DNA of 64,000 nucleotides from [Enterobacter] lignolyticus SCF1 (GCF_000164865.1 NC_014618.1:4278001-4342000); one strand, 5' to 3'. Counted from the stretch's first letter, positions 19,701 to 27,629 are shown. Notes: generated by a model from the sequence alone, not told the origin. Numbers and translations: made by a program.

Positions 19701-20075
19701 CTGTCGGACTCCGTAACCCGCGTGGTGCTGACGGTGCCGGCGCCTGCCGACGCCAACAGCGAAGAGGTCACGCAAATCCTCTACACGGCCGCGGAGCGCT
19801 GCTCGCTGGTGATTGATAACCCGGCGCCGGAGGTATTCCTGGTCGATCTGCAGCAGGGGATCCAGATTTTCGAGCTGCGTATTTACGCCGCCGAAATGGG
19901 GCACCGTATGCCGCTGCGTCATGAGATCCACCAGCTGATTCTGGCGGGCTTCCGCGAACACGGTATTGATATGCCGTTCCCGCCGTTCCAGATGCGTCTG
20001 GAAACGCTGGACGGCAGAAAGAGCGGGAGAACGCTGGCATCGGCGGCGCGAAGCCGCCCGGCGGGAAGTTTGTAA
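16752..20075 (+). CDS. mscM: MscM (YjeP) miniconductance mechanosensitive channel
   Basis: MscM is a large MscS-family channel that protects against osmotic downshock. The GTG start at 16752 yields a signal peptide (MRLIITFLMAWCLSLGAYA). A long Gln/Leu/Ala-rich periplasmic coiled-coil region (about 25-460) follows, then multiple membrane helices (about 470-900). The C-terminal MscS core has the pore helix LVAALGVGLGFGLQEIFANF (about 915-935) and the beta domain with PIRIGDTVTI. Length is 1107 aa, the same as E. coli YjeP. It converges on epmA. Confidence 0.96.
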   Translation: MRLIITFLMAWCLSLGAYAATAPDAKQITQELEQAKAAKPAQPEAVEALQSALNALEERKGSLERTAQYQQVIDNFPKLSQTLRTQLNNLREEPRQVPAGMSTDALNQEILQVSSQLLETSRLAQQEQERAREIADSLSQLPQQQTDTRRQLNDVERRSGAQTGSSALAQAQNFSLQAESAKLKAQVNELELAQLSANNRQELARMRSELAQKQSEQLDAYLQALRNQLNSLRQREAEKALESTELLAENSANLPAGIVAQFRVNRELSQALNQQAQRMDLVASQQRQATNQTLQVRQALNTLREQSQWLGSSNLLGEALRAQVARLPEIPKPQQLDTEMAQLRVHRLRYEDLLNKQAQLRQANQTDGQPLTAEETRILDAQLNTQRELLNSLLQGGDTLLLELTKLKVANGQLEDALREINEATHRYLFWTSDVSPISFAWPLQIVQDLRRLISLDTFSQLGKASVMMLTSKETLLPFFAALILVGFSISSRKHFTRFLERSSARVGKVTQDHFWLTLRTVFWSILVASPLPVLWMTLGYGLQEAWPYPLAVAIGDSVTATVPLLWVVMICATFARPNGLFIAHFGWPRNRVGRAMRYYLMSIGLIVPLIMALITFDKLNDREFSASLGRLCFMLICGALTVVTLSLKHAGIPLFHDKEGNSENMINRLLWNLLLGAPLAAMLAAAVGYLATAQALLTRLETSVAIWFLLLVIYHVIRRWMLIQRRRLAFDRAKHRRAEMLAQRARGEDEPHHSSSPEGSAETDIGEVDLDTISAQSLRLVRSILMLIALVSVIVLWSEIHSAFGFLENISLWDVTSTVQGVESIEPITLGAVLIAILVFIITTQLVRNLPALLELAVLQHLSLTPGTGYAITTITKYLLMLIGGLVGFSMIGIEWSKLQWLVAALGVGLGFGLQEIFANFISGLIILFEKPIRIGDTVTIRDLTGSITKINTRATTISDWDRKEIIVPNKAFITEQFINWSLSDSVTRVVLTVPAPADANSEEVTQILYTAAERCSLVIDNPAPEVFLVDLQQGIQIFELRIYAAEMGHRMPLRHEIHQLILAGFREHGIDMPFPPFQMRLETLDGRKSGRTLASAARSRPAGSL

Positions 20076-20089
20076 CGCTCGCCCGGCAT

Positions 20090-20113
20090 CCCCTCTTCCT
20101 CACCGGAGAGGGG
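20090..20113. repeat. GAGAGGGG-type palindrome between mscM and epmA
   Basis: CCCCTCT and AGAGGGG form a 7-bp stem with a 10-base loop in the 44-bp gap between two convergent genes. A related palindrome lies at 29469-29488. It could act as a weak bidirectional terminator or be a REP-like repeat. Confidence 0.5.
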
Positions 20114-20119
20114 AAACCG

Positions 20120-21097
20120 TTACGCCCTGTCGACGGTAAACGCAATCACATCGGCAAGCTGCTCGGCGCCCAGCGCCAGCATCACCAGACGGTCGACGCC
20201 CAGCGCCACGCCGGAGCAGTCCGGCAGGCCCGCCTGCAGCGCGCCCAGCAGATTCACGTCGATGGGCTGCTGCACCAGACCGCGCGCGGCGCGCTTACGG
20301 TTGTCCTGCTCAAAGCGCTGCTGCTGCTCGCGGGCGTCGGTCAGCTCGTGGAAACCATTCGCCAGCTCAATGCCTTTGTAATACACCTCAAAACGCTCCG
20401 CCACCCGGTGATCTTCGGTGCTGATCTGCGCAAGCGACGCCTGGCTTGCCGGGAAATGGTAGACAAACGTCGGCCGGTCCTTGCCGATGTGCGGCTCAAC
20501 GCCGAACGCAAACAGCAGCTGCAGCAGCGTATCGCGGTCCTCTTCCGTCTCCGCCACGTTGCTCAGGTCCAGTTTTGCCGCCGCTTCGCGCAGCTGCGGT
20601 TTGTCCGCCGACAGCGGGTCTATCTCCAGGTGACGCTGAAACGCCTGCTGATAGGAGAGGCTTTCCGCTGGCTGGCACTCAAGCACCTGCTGCAGCAGAT
20701 CGTCGACTTCGTTAATCAGCCGGTACATGTCGTAATGCGGGCGGTACCACTCCAGCATGGTGAATTCCGGATTGTGGTGGCGCCCCATCTCTTCATTGCG
20801 AAAGCTGCGGCACAGCTGAAATACCGGACCGCATCCGGCCGCCAGCAGGCGTTTCATGTGGTATTCCGGGCTGGTCATCAGATACAGATTCATCCCCTGC
20901 GAGTGACCGGGGCCGACAAAACGGGTTTCAAACGGCACCAGATGAATATCGGTTACCGTTGCCTGACTCATGCAAGGCGTCTCCACCTCCAATACGCCGC
21001 GGTCAGCAAAGAAGCGGCGGATTTCCGCCATAATGGCCGCACGTTTCAACAGGTTTGGGATGGATGCGCTCGGCTGCCAGGTTGCCGTTTCGCTCAT
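20120..21097 (-). CDS. epmA: EF-P beta-lysine ligase
   Basis: EpmA, a paralogue of the lysyl-tRNA synthetase catalytic domain, attaches (R)-beta-lysine to Lys34 of EF-P. The 325-aa protein has class II synthetase motifs, including FRNEEMGRHHNPEFTMLEW (motif 2) and GVALGVDRLVM (motif 3). It lacks the tRNA anticodon-binding domain, as expected. Its substrate maker EpmB and target EF-P are encoded at about 28 kb of this window. Confidence 0.97.
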   Translation of the reverse strand: MSETATWQPSASIPNLLKRAAIMAEIRRFFADRGVLEVETPCMSQATVTDIHLVPFETRFVGPGHSQGMNLYLMTSPEYHMKRLLAAGCGPVFQLCRSFRNEEMGRHHNPEFTMLEWYRPHYDMYRLINEVDDLLQQVLECQPAESLSYQQAFQRHLEIDPLSADKPQLREAAAKLDLSNVAETEEDRDTLLQLLFAFGVEPHIGKDRPTFVYHFPASQASLAQISTEDHRVAERFEVYYKGIELANGFHELTDAREQQQRFEQDNRKRAARGLVQQPIDVNLLGALQAGLPDCSGVALGVDRLVMLALGAEQLADVIAFTVDRA

Positions 21098-21274
21098 GGT
21101 GATTCTCTCCGATTTCTGACAAGGGCACGAAGTCTACCCGTAAGCGTCCGGTGAGACAAATTTTGCACAGAGATAATCACCACGTCCTGGACACTTAATA
21201 AACGACAATGACCTGGTTTAGTAACTAAATTAATCAGAATCAGTGATAAATCGGGCGGACGGGACGCTAAAAAA

Positions 21275-21316
21275 ATCGAACACGTCAAATTTCCCTCGTA
21301 GTCTTATGGATATACT
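21275..21316 (+). promoter_or_regulatory. frd promoter with FNR box
   Basis: TCGAACACGTCAA (21276-21288) resembles the FNR half-site pair TTGATnnnnATCAA and lies in the position of the known E. coli frd site. A TATACT -10 follows at 21311-21316. The box would be centred near -41, the class II position for FNR. The rest of the 328-bp epmA-frdA gap shows nothing else clear. Confidence 0.6.
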
Positions 21317-21425
21317 GTTTTACCCATAAAGGAGCAGTGGAATCGCTTTCGCAATTGCTGCCGCTGGTAAGTGAACTACCTTTGGTAATGCGCATTGCGA
21401 AATAACAACAATCTGGAGGAATGTC

Positions 21426-23216
21426 GTGCAAACCTTTCAAGCCGATCTTGCCATTATAGGCGCTGGCGGCGCGGGATTACGTACTGCTATTGCAGCAGCA
21501 CAGGCCAATCCCAACGCTAAAATCGCATTGATTTCAAAGGTCTATCCTATGCGCAGCCACACCGTCGCCGCTGAAGGCGGCTCTGCGGCGGTTGCTCAGG
21601 ACCATGACAGCTTTGAATATCATTTCCACGATACCGTCGCCGGCGGCGACTGGCTTTGCGAGCAGGATGTCGTCGATTACTTCGTACATCACTGCCCAAC
21701 GGAGATGACGCAGCTGGAACAATGGGGATGCCCATGGAGCCGCCGACCTGACGGTAGCGTCAACGTCCGCCGCTTTGGGGGGATGAAAATCGAGCGCACC
21801 TGGTTTGCCGCAGATAAAACCGGCTTCCACATGCTCCACACCCTCTTCCAGACTTCTCTGCAGTTCCCACAAATTCAGCGTTTTGACGAGCACTTCGTGC
21901 TGGACATCCTGGTGGATGACGGCCAGGCACGCGGTCTTGTCGCCATGAACATGATGGAAGGCACGCTGGTGCAGATCCGCGCTAACGCGGTGGTGCTGGC
22001 GACCGGCGGCGCAGGCCGCGTCTATCGCTATAACACCAACGGCGGCATCGTAACCGGCGACGGTATGGGCATGGCGCTCAGCCACGGCGTTCCGCTGCGC
22101 GACATGGAGTTCGTCCAGTATCACCCGACCGGTCTGCCGGGCTCCGGTATCCTGATGACCGAAGGCTGCCGCGGCGAAGGCGGTATTCTGGTGAACAAAA
22201 ACGGCTACCGCTACCTGCAGGATTACGGCATGGGCCCGGAAACCCCGCTTGGCGAGCCGAAGAACAAGTACATGGAACTGGGTCCGCGCGACAAAGTTTC
22301 TCAGGCCTTCTGGCACGAGTGGCGTAAAGGCAACACTATCTCCACGCCGCGCGGCGATGTCGTCCACCTTGACCTGCGCCATTTAGGCGAGAAAAAGCTG
22401 CTGGAACGCCTGCCGTTCATCTGCGAGCTGGCGAAAGCCTACGTCGGCGTCGATCCGGTCAAAGAGCCGATTCCGGTACGTCCGACCGCGCACTACACCA
22501 TGGGCGGCATTGAAACCAACCAGCAGTGCGAAAGCCGGATTACGGGCCTGTTTGCCGTTGGCGAATGCTCCTCCGTCGGCCTGCACGGCGCTAACCGCCT
22601 TGGCTCCAACTCGCTGGCAGAACTGGTGGTGTTTGGCCGCCTGGCGGGCGAATCCGCGATGGAACGCGCCGCAACGGCCGGCGAGGCCAACGGCGCGGCG
22701 CTGGACGCACAGGTTGCCGACGTTGAAAAACGCCTGAAGGCGCTGGTCAACCAGGAAGGCAACGAAAACTGGGCGAAGATCCGCGACGAAATGGGTCTGT
22801 CGATGGAAGAGGGTTGCGGTATCTACCGTACGCCTGAGCTGATGCAAAAAACCGTCGATAAGCTGGCCGAACTGCAGGAGCGCTTCAAGCGCGTGCGCAT
22901 TACCGACACCTCCAGCGTGTTCAACACCGACCTGCTCTACACTATTGAGCTGGGCCACGGTCTGAACGTCGCCGAGTGTATGGCGCACTCCGCCCTGGCG
23001 CGTAAAGAATCCCGCGGCGCGCACCAGCGCCTGGACGAAGGTTGCACCGAGCGCGACGACGTCAATTTCCTCAAGCACACGCTCGCGTTCCGCGATGCCG
23101 ATGGTACAACACGCCTCGACTACAGCGACGTGAAGATCACCACGCTGCCGCCGGCAAAACGCGTGTACGGTGCCGAAGCAGAAGCAGCCGAGAAGAAGGA
23201 GACGGCGAATGGCTGA
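21426..23216 (+). CDS. frdA: Fumarate reductase flavoprotein subunit
   Basis: FrdA reduces fumarate to succinate at the end of anaerobic respiration. The start is a GTG at 21426 behind GGAGG. The 596-aa protein has the FAD-binding GAGGAGLRT near the N-terminus and His45 in RSHTVAAEGG, the covalent flavin site. Catalytic-domain motifs such as MEFVQYHPTGLPGSG and the ARKESRGAH segment are present. It overlaps frdB by 8 bp. The C-terminus is slightly shorter than the 602-aa E. coli form. Confidence 0.98.
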   Translation: MQTFQADLAIIGAGGAGLRTAIAAAQANPNAKIALISKVYPMRSHTVAAEGGSAAVAQDHDSFEYHFHDTVAGGDWLCEQDVVDYFVHHCPTEMTQLEQWGCPWSRRPDGSVNVRRFGGMKIERTWFAADKTGFHMLHTLFQTSLQFPQIQRFDEHFVLDILVDDGQARGLVAMNMMEGTLVQIRANAVVLATGGAGRVYRYNTNGGIVTGDGMGMALSHGVPLRDMEFVQYHPTGLPGSGILMTEGCRGEGGILVNKNGYRYLQDYGMGPETPLGEPKNKYMELGPRDKVSQAFWHEWRKGNTISTPRGDVVHLDLRHLGEKKLLERLPFICELAKAYVGVDPVKEPIPVRPTAHYTMGGIETNQQCESRITGLFAVGECSSVGLHGANRLGSNSLAELVVFGRLAGESAMERAATAGEANGAALDAQVADVEKRLKALVNQEGNENWAKIRDEMGLSMEEGCGIYRTPELMQKTVDKLAELQERFKRVRITDTSSVFNTDLLYTIELGHGLNVAECMAHSALARKESRGAHQRLDEGCTERDDVNFLKHTLAFRDADGTTRLDYSDVKITTLPPAKRVYGAEAEAAEKKETANG

Positions 23217-23943
23217 GATGAATAATCTGAAAATTGAGGTGGTGCGTTACAACCCGGAAGTGGACACCACCCCTCATAGCGCGTTTTACGAAGTACCGTA
23301 TGACGAGCAAACGTCGCTGCTGGATGCGCTGGGTTACATCAAAGATAACCTCGCGCCTGACCTGAGCTACCGCTGGTCCTGCCGTATGGCTATCTGCGGC
23401 TCCTGCGGCATGATGGTCAACAACGTGCCGAAGCTGGCCTGTAAAACCTTCCTGCGCGACTACACGAAGGGCATCAGGGTTGAGGCGCTGGCCAACTTCC
23501 CGATCGAACGCGATCTGGTGGTCGACATGACCCACTTTATCGAAAGCCTGGAAGCGATTAAGCCTTACATTATCGGCAACCCGCGCACACCGGACCAGGG
23601 GCCGAACACGCAGACCCCGGCGCAGATGGAGAAATACCATCAGTTCTCCGGGTGCATCAACTGCGGCCTGTGCTATGCCGCGTGCCCGCAGTTTGGTCTG
23701 AACCCTGAGTTTATCGGCCCGGCGGCGATTACGCTGGCGCACCGCTATAACGAAGACAGCCGTGACCACGGCAAGAAAGAGCGTATGCCACAGCTGAACG
23801 GCAAGAATGGCGTATGGAGCTGTACGTTCGTCGGCTTCTGCTCGGAAGTGTGTCCGAAGCACGTCGATCCGGCTGCTGCCATTCAGCAGGGGAAAGTGGA
23901 AAGTTCGAAAGACTTTCTTATCGCTACCCTGAAACCACGCTAA
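23209..23943 (+). CDS. frdB: Fumarate reductase iron-sulfur subunit
   Basis: FrdB passes electrons from menaquinol to FrdA. The start ATG (23209, MAEMNNLKIEVV) lies inside the end of frdA. The 244-aa protein has the [2Fe-2S] cysteines in CRMAICGSCGMMVN (about 57-70). The [4Fe-4S]/[3Fe-4S] cysteines are in CINCGLCYAACP (about 148-159) and CSEVCPKHVDP. It is the second gene of frdABCD. Confidence 0.98.
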   Translation: MAEMNNLKIEVVRYNPEVDTTPHSAFYEVPYDEQTSLLDALGYIKDNLAPDLSYRWSCRMAICGSCGMMVNNVPKLACKTFLRDYTKGIRVEALANFPIERDLVVDMTHFIESLEAIKPYIIGNPRTPDQGPNTQTPAQMEKYHQFSGCINCGLCYAACPQFGLNPEFIGPAAITLAHRYNEDSRDHGKKERMPQLNGKNGVWSCTFVGFCSEVCPKHVDPAAAIQQGKVESSKDFLIATLKPR

Positions 23944-23953
23944 GGAGTGCAAC

Positions 23954-24349
23954 ATGACGACGAAACGCAAACCCTATGTGCGGCCAATGACGTCCACATG
24001 GTGGAAAAAACTGCCCTTTTATCGCTTCTACATGATTCGTGAAGGGACGGCAGTGCCGACGGTATGGTTCAGTATCGTACTGATTTACGGCTTGTTCGCG
24101 CTCAAGCACGGTCCGGAAAGCTGGGCAGGTTTTGTCGGTTTCCTGCAAAACCCGATTGTGGTGATCTTAAACCTCATCACCCTGGCTGCTGCGGTATTGC
24201 ACACCAAAACCTGGTTTGAGCTGGCGCCGAAAGCCGCCAATATCATTGTTAAAGGCGAGAAAATGGGGCCTGAGCCGGTGATTAAGGGGCTGTGGGCGGT
24301 GACTGCGGTCGTGACCGTGGTTGTCCTGTTTGTGGCGCTGTTCTGGTAA
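23954..24349 (+). CDS. frdC: Fumarate reductase membrane anchor C
   Basis: FrdC is one of two anchors that bind menaquinol and hold FrdAB at the membrane. The 131-aa protein has three hydrophobic helices (about 28-50, 60-85 and 105-130). It begins MTTKRKPYVRPMTSTWWKKLPFYR in the usual way, 10 bp after frdB. Confidence 0.97.
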   Translation: MTTKRKPYVRPMTSTWWKKLPFYRFYMIREGTAVPTVWFSIVLIYGLFALKHGPESWAGFVGFLQNPIVVILNLITLAAAVLHTKTWFELAPKAANIIVKGEKMGPEPVIKGLWAVTAVVTVVVLFVALFW

Positions 24350-24359
24350 GGAGACCCTG

Positions 24360-24719
24360 ATGATCAATCCAAATCCAAAACGTTCTGACGAACCGGTATT
24401 CTGGGGCCTGTTTGGCGCAGGCGGTATGTGGGGCGCAATTATCGCACCGGTTATCGTGCTGATTGTCGGCCTGCTGCTGCCGTTGGGCCTGGCGCCGGAA
24501 GGCGCGTTCAGCTACGAGCGCGTAATGGCGTTCGCGCAGAGCTTCATCGGCCGCGCGTTCATCTTCCTGATGATTGTCCTGCCGCTGTGGTGCGGCCTGC
24601 ACCGTATTCACCATGCGATGCACGACCTGAAAATTCACGTACCGAACGGTAAGTGGGTATTCTACGGGCTGGCAGCCATCCTGAGCGTTGTCGCGCTGGT
24701 TGGCGTGCTCTTCATCTAA
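24360..24719 (+). CDS. frdD: Fumarate reductase membrane anchor D
   Basis: FrdD is the second hydrophobic anchor, 119 aa with three membrane helices, starting MINPNPKRSDEPVFWGLFG. The start at 24360 is chosen over an upstream ATG inside frdC because it has AAGGAG before it and matches the family. It ends the frd operon; the terminator that should follow is split by the IS element. Confidence 0.97.
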   Translation: MINPNPKRSDEPVFWGLFGAGGMWGAIIAPVIVLIVGLLLPLGLAPEGAFSYERVMAFAQSFIGRAFIFLMIVLPLWCGLHRIHHAMHDLKIHVPNGKWVFYGLAAILSVVALVGVLFI

Positions 24720-24730
24720 ACGCAAAATGC

Positions 24731-24744
24731 CCGGCCTGAGCCGG
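24731..24744. repeat. Left target-site duplication of the IS4-type element
   Basis: CCGGCCTGAGCCGG is repeated exactly at 26173-26186 on the far side of the element. The 14 bases are the core of the frd terminator hairpin. Confidence 0.93.
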
Positions 24745-26172
24745 TAATGCCGATCAGTTAAGGATCGGTTGACCGATCCAGTGGCTGTGTAAGAATCCGG
24801 AAATGCTCACCCGTTTCCGGATTTTTTTATGCACATTGGACAGGCTCTTGATCTTGTTTCCCGTTACGATTCTTTGCGTAACCCACTGACTTCTTTAGGG
24901 GATTATCTCGACCCTGAACTTATCTCACGTTGCCTTGCTGAGTCCGGCACAGTCACCCTGCGCAAGCGCCGCCTGCCGCTGGAAATGATGGTCTGGTGTA
25001 TTGTCGGTATGGCGCTTGAGCGTAAGGAGCCTCTTCACCAGATTGTTAATCGCCTGGATATCATGCTGCCGGGCGACCGTCCTTTCGTCGCCCCCAGTGC
25101 CGTTATTCAGGCCCGCCAGCGTCTGGGGAGTGAGGCCGTTCGCCGTGTATTCACCCAAACCGCACAACTCTGGCATGGAGCCACGGCACATCCACACTGG
25201 TGCGGCCTGACGCTGCTGGCCGTGGATGGCGTGGTCTGGCGAACACAGGATACGCCGGAAAATGATACAGCCTTCCCGCGTCAGACACACGGCGGAAAAC
25301 CGGGACTCTATCCGCAGGTAAAAATGGTCTGCCAGATGGAGCTGACCAGCCATCTGCTCACGGCTGCAGCCTTTGGCACAATGAAAGAGAGCGAAAATGC
25401 ACTCGCAGAGCAGCTGATATCTCAGACAGGTGATAACACACTGACTTTGATGGATAAAGGTTATTACTCGCTGGGTCTGCTGAACGCCTGGAGCCTGGCG
25501 GGAGAACACCGGCACTGGATGATCCCGCTGAAAAAGGGAGCACAGTATGAAGAGGAGAGAAAGCTGGGTAAAGGCGATCACCTGGTCACGCTGAAAACCA
25601 GCCCGCAGGCACGGAAAAAATGGCCGGAGCTGGGTGAAGAAATAACAGCGCGACTGCTGACGTTCACTCGTAAAGGAAAAGTCTGCCATCTGCTGACGTC
25701 AATGACGGATGCAATGCGCTTCCCGGGCGGTGAGATGGCAGACCTGTACGGCCATCGGTGGGAAATCGAACTGGGTTACAGGGAGATAAAACAGACGATG
25801 CAACTGAGCAGACTGACGCTGAGAAGTAAAAAGCCAGAGCTTGTAGAACAGGAGCTCTGGGGAGTGTTACTGGCCTATAATCTTGTGAGATATCAGATGA
25901 TTAAAATGGCGGGAAGCCTGAAGGGATACTGGCCGAATCAGCTAAGCTTCTCAGAATCATGTGGAATGGTGATGCGAATGCTGATGACTCTGCAGGGCGC
26001 TTCGCCAGGTCGTATCCCGGAGCTGATGCGTGATCTTGAAAGCATGGGACAGTTGGTGAAATTACCGATAAGAAGGGAAAGAGCCTTCCCGCGAACAGTA
26101 AAAGAAAGGCCCCAGAAATACAGTAAAACCTGGAGAAAAACAGCCAGTCAGTCGCTTAACTGACTGGCATTA
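24745..26172 (+). mobile_element. IS4-type insertion sequence, complete
   Basis: The element is 1428 bp. Its ends are imperfect inverted repeats, TAATGCCGATCAGTTAAG on the left and TAATGCCAGTCAGTTAAG on the right (16 of 18 match). It is flanked by a 14-bp direct repeat. Length, ends and transposase are those of IS4 itself or a close isoform. Removing the element and one repeat restores a perfect intrinsic terminator, AAAATGCCCGGC-CTGA-GCCGGGCATTTTTTT, for the frd operon. The restored site also has the AAA-N20-TTT shape reported as the IS4 target. Confidence 0.95.
24829..26163 (+). CDS. IS4-family transposase (DDE, YREK motif)
   Basis: The 444-aa transposase looks intact. The DDE acidic residues are in LLAVDGVVW (first Asp), LMDKGYYS (second Asp) and the Glu of the Y-x2-R-x3-E-x6-K signature YGHRWEIELGYREIK. 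Nearly every block matches the IS4 enzyme, with a C-terminal tail that differs slightly. Nothing suggests loss of function, so the element may still be mobile. Confidence 0.95.
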   Translation: MHIGQALDLVSRYDSLRNPLTSLGDYLDPELISRCLAESGTVTLRKRRLPLEMMVWCIVGMALERKEPLHQIVNRLDIMLPGDRPFVAPSAVIQARQRLGSEAVRRVFTQTAQLWHGATAHPHWCGLTLLAVDGVVWRTQDTPENDTAFPRQTHGGKPGLYPQVKMVCQMELTSHLLTAAAFGTMKESENALAEQLISQTGDNTLTLMDKGYYSLGLLNAWSLAGEHRHWMIPLKKGAQYEEERKLGKGDHLVTLKTSPQARKKWPELGEEITARLLTFTRKGKVCHLLTSMTDAMRFPGGEMADLYGHRWEIELGYREIKQTMQLSRLTLRSKKPELVEQELWGVLLAYNLVRYQMIKMAGSLKGYWPNQLSFSESCGMVMRMLMTLQGASPGRIPELMRDLESMGQLVKLPIRRERAFPRTVKERPQKYSKTWRKTASQSLN

Positions 26173-26197
26173 CCGGCCTGAGCCGGGCATTTTTTTA
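26173..26197 (+). terminator. Right target duplication and residual frd terminator
   Basis: The right-hand copy of the 14-bp duplication (26173-26186) keeps the CCGGC/GCCGG core of the old frd hairpin, followed by GCATTTTTTT. It can still end transcription leaving the IS element. The left copy after frdD has no T run. The 3' edge overlaps the gdx stop. Confidence 0.7.
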
Positions 26198-26512
26198 GTG
26201 CGTACTGAGCTTCAGGCCGATAATCCCGCACACGATAAGCGCAAGGCTCAGGATACGCGCCAGGCTTGCCGACTCGCCCAGCAGCAGGATCCCCGTTATC
26301 GCCGCGCCGACCGCGCCAATTCCCGTCCAGACCGCATACGCCGTCCCTACCGGCAGGCTTTTCATCGCCCATGACAGCAGCGCAACGCTGGCGACCATCG
26401 CCACGACCGTAATCACGCTCGGCACCAGTCGACTAAATCCGTGGGTATATTTCAGGCCAACGGCCCACACAACTTCCAGAAGACCGGCAATCAGCAAAAT
26501 TAACCAGGACAT
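26195..26512 (-). CDS. gdx: Gdx/SugE guanidinium exporter (SMR family)
   Basis: This small multidrug resistance family member exports guanidinium in exchange for protons as an antiparallel dimer. The 105-aa protein starts MSWLILLIAGLLEVVWAVGLK, with the essential Glu13, and has four membrane helices. The motifs KYTHGF and TAYAVWTGIGAVGAA are those of SugE. The start at 26512 is chosen because the longer frame reads through the riboswitch hairpins. The upstream riboswitch supports the guanidinium role. Confidence 0.97.
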   Translation of the reverse strand: MSWLILLIAGLLEVVWAVGLKYTHGFSRLVPSVITVVAMVASVALLSWAMKSLPVGTAYAVWTGIGAVGAAITGILLLGESASLARILSLALIVCGIIGLKLSTH

Positions 26513-26524
26513 ATGACTCCAGAT

Positions 26525-26571
26525 GGGGTCGTCCCCGTTATTAAAAGATACGCTTACGGGTCGTCCCGTAA
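26525..26571 (-). promoter_or_regulatory. Guanidine-II (mini-ykkC) riboswitch
   Basis: The minus-strand leader of gdx has two short hairpins with identical ACGA loops: TTACGGGACGACCCGTAA (26571-26554) and GGGGACGACCCC (26536-26525). Paired ACGR-loop stems are the defining feature of the guanidine-II riboswitch, which is found before sugE in enterobacteria. The second stem ends just before the GGAG ribosome-binding site, so ligand binding probably controls translation start. Confidence 0.93.
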
Positions 26572-26767
26572 GGTCAGTGAGAATAGTCATTCTAGCGCCC
26601 TTTTCCGTTGTTTCAAGAAATTTGCGTTAGGGAAACTTTTCTATGCGATTCAGTGAAATAGGCGTATTTTCCCTCGCAGATCGGGGGTTTACATGGCAAG
26701 GCCTTCTTTATGATGACAATTCGGTTTATTAGCGGCCGCGAAAATTAACCTTCGCTCTCATAACAGC

Positions 26768-27343
26768 ATGTATAAAATCCTGATAATTGATCGCTGCTAC
26801 TTCAGCCGCTTCGGGCTGGAAACGTGGTTGCAGCAGGTCAATGGCAGTCACATTTTCCTTGTTACCAGCCTGAACAGTTTACTGTTGGCGCGCGCGCATA
26901 TTGAAAGCTGGCAGCCTCATTTGGTTATTGCCGACCTGTCAGGATTTGAGAGGGACCCGCAGCAGGCGCACGTGATCCCCCCGCTGCTGAATCTGTGCAA
27001 CCAGCGTTCGCGCCTGCTGCTGCTCCACCCGGACGCGCCGGACTACAGCGCAACGGCGGTCGCCAGCAAACAGGTCTCGCTTGATGTCATCAATCACATT
27101 ATCCACACGACCCTGCATTCCGGCCCCAGCATTCCCCCAGCGCGCATCGCCACGCCGCTGTTAACCCGCCAGGAAGAGAAGGTGCTTTCGCTGTGGATGG
27201 AGGGGGCCAGCAATCTGATGATTGCCCGCGAGATGAATATCAACAGTAAAACGGTGTATACCTACAAGCGGAATATTCGTCTGAAGCTCAACATGGAGAA
27301 CCGCTTCTCTCCGTTCATTCCGCTCGCGGACTGCACGCAATAG
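26768..27343 (+). CDS. ecnR: LuxR-type regulator, probable EcnR
   Basis: The 191-aa protein has a degenerate receiver-like N-terminal half (MYKILIIDRCYFSRFGLETWL) and a LuxR-type helix-turn-helix near the C-terminus. The latter runs from LLTRQEEKVLSLWMEGASN into IAREMNINSKTVYTYK. It lies beside ecnB and ecnA, as the gene called ecnR does in Salmonella and Citrobacter. It is absent from E. coli K-12 at this site. The receiver lacks an obvious phosphorylation pocket, so control is likely not by phosphotransfer. The name rests on context and fold. Confidence 0.65.
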   Translation: MYKILIIDRCYFSRFGLETWLQQVNGSHIFLVTSLNSLLLARAHIESWQPHLVIADLSGFERDPQQAHVIPPLLNLCNQRSRLLLLHPDAPDYSATAVASKQVSLDVINHIIHTTLHSGPSIPPARIATPLLTRQEEKVLSLWMEGASNLMIAREMNINSKTVYTYKRNIRLKLNMENRFSPFIPLADCTQ

Positions 27344-27367
27344 CGGTACGGCAAAGTCGCCGTACCG
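27344..27367. terminator. Hairpin between convergent ecnR and ecnB
   Basis: CGGTACGGC and GCCGTACCG form a 9-bp stem with a 6-base loop starting at the base after the ecnR stop. It has no T run, so termination would be weak or Rho-assisted. Confidence 0.45.
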
Positions 27368-27377
27368 GCGATGGTGC

Positions 27378-27524
27378 CTACTGCTGCGCTTTCGTCGCTG
27401 CGCCGGAAATTACGCTACCGCCTTCTGAAATATCTTCGCCCACGCCGCGCGCGGTGTTGCACGCCGTCAGTACAGAGGAGAGCACCAGGAGAGAAAAGAA
27501 CGCTGCAAGTGTTTTCTTAAACAT
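27378..27524 (-). CDS. ecnB: Entericidin B, small lipoprotein
   Basis: This gene codes for 48 aa: MFKKTLAAFFSLLVLSSVL, then TAC as the lipobox with the lipidated Cys, then NTARGVGEDISEGGSVISG and a Lys-Ala-Gln-Gln end. The start at 27524 is preferred over the ATG nine bases upstream because AGGA lies 8 bases before it. EcnB is the bacteriolytic toxin-like lipoprotein of the entericidin pair in stationary phase; EcnA is its antidote. About 105 bp separate it from ecnA upstream on the same strand. Confidence 0.93.
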   Translation of the reverse strand: MFKKTLAAFFSLLVLSSVLTACNTARGVGEDISEGGSVISGAATKAQQ

Positions 27525-27629
27525 AGTTGTCATCCTTTAATTGCCCGTTTTTGTTGTGTAGCAACATAAGCATAGACAATCTCCCTGTCTCTGAAGGGGA
27601 AGGAGATAATTTTAAGACGAAGCGAAAAA

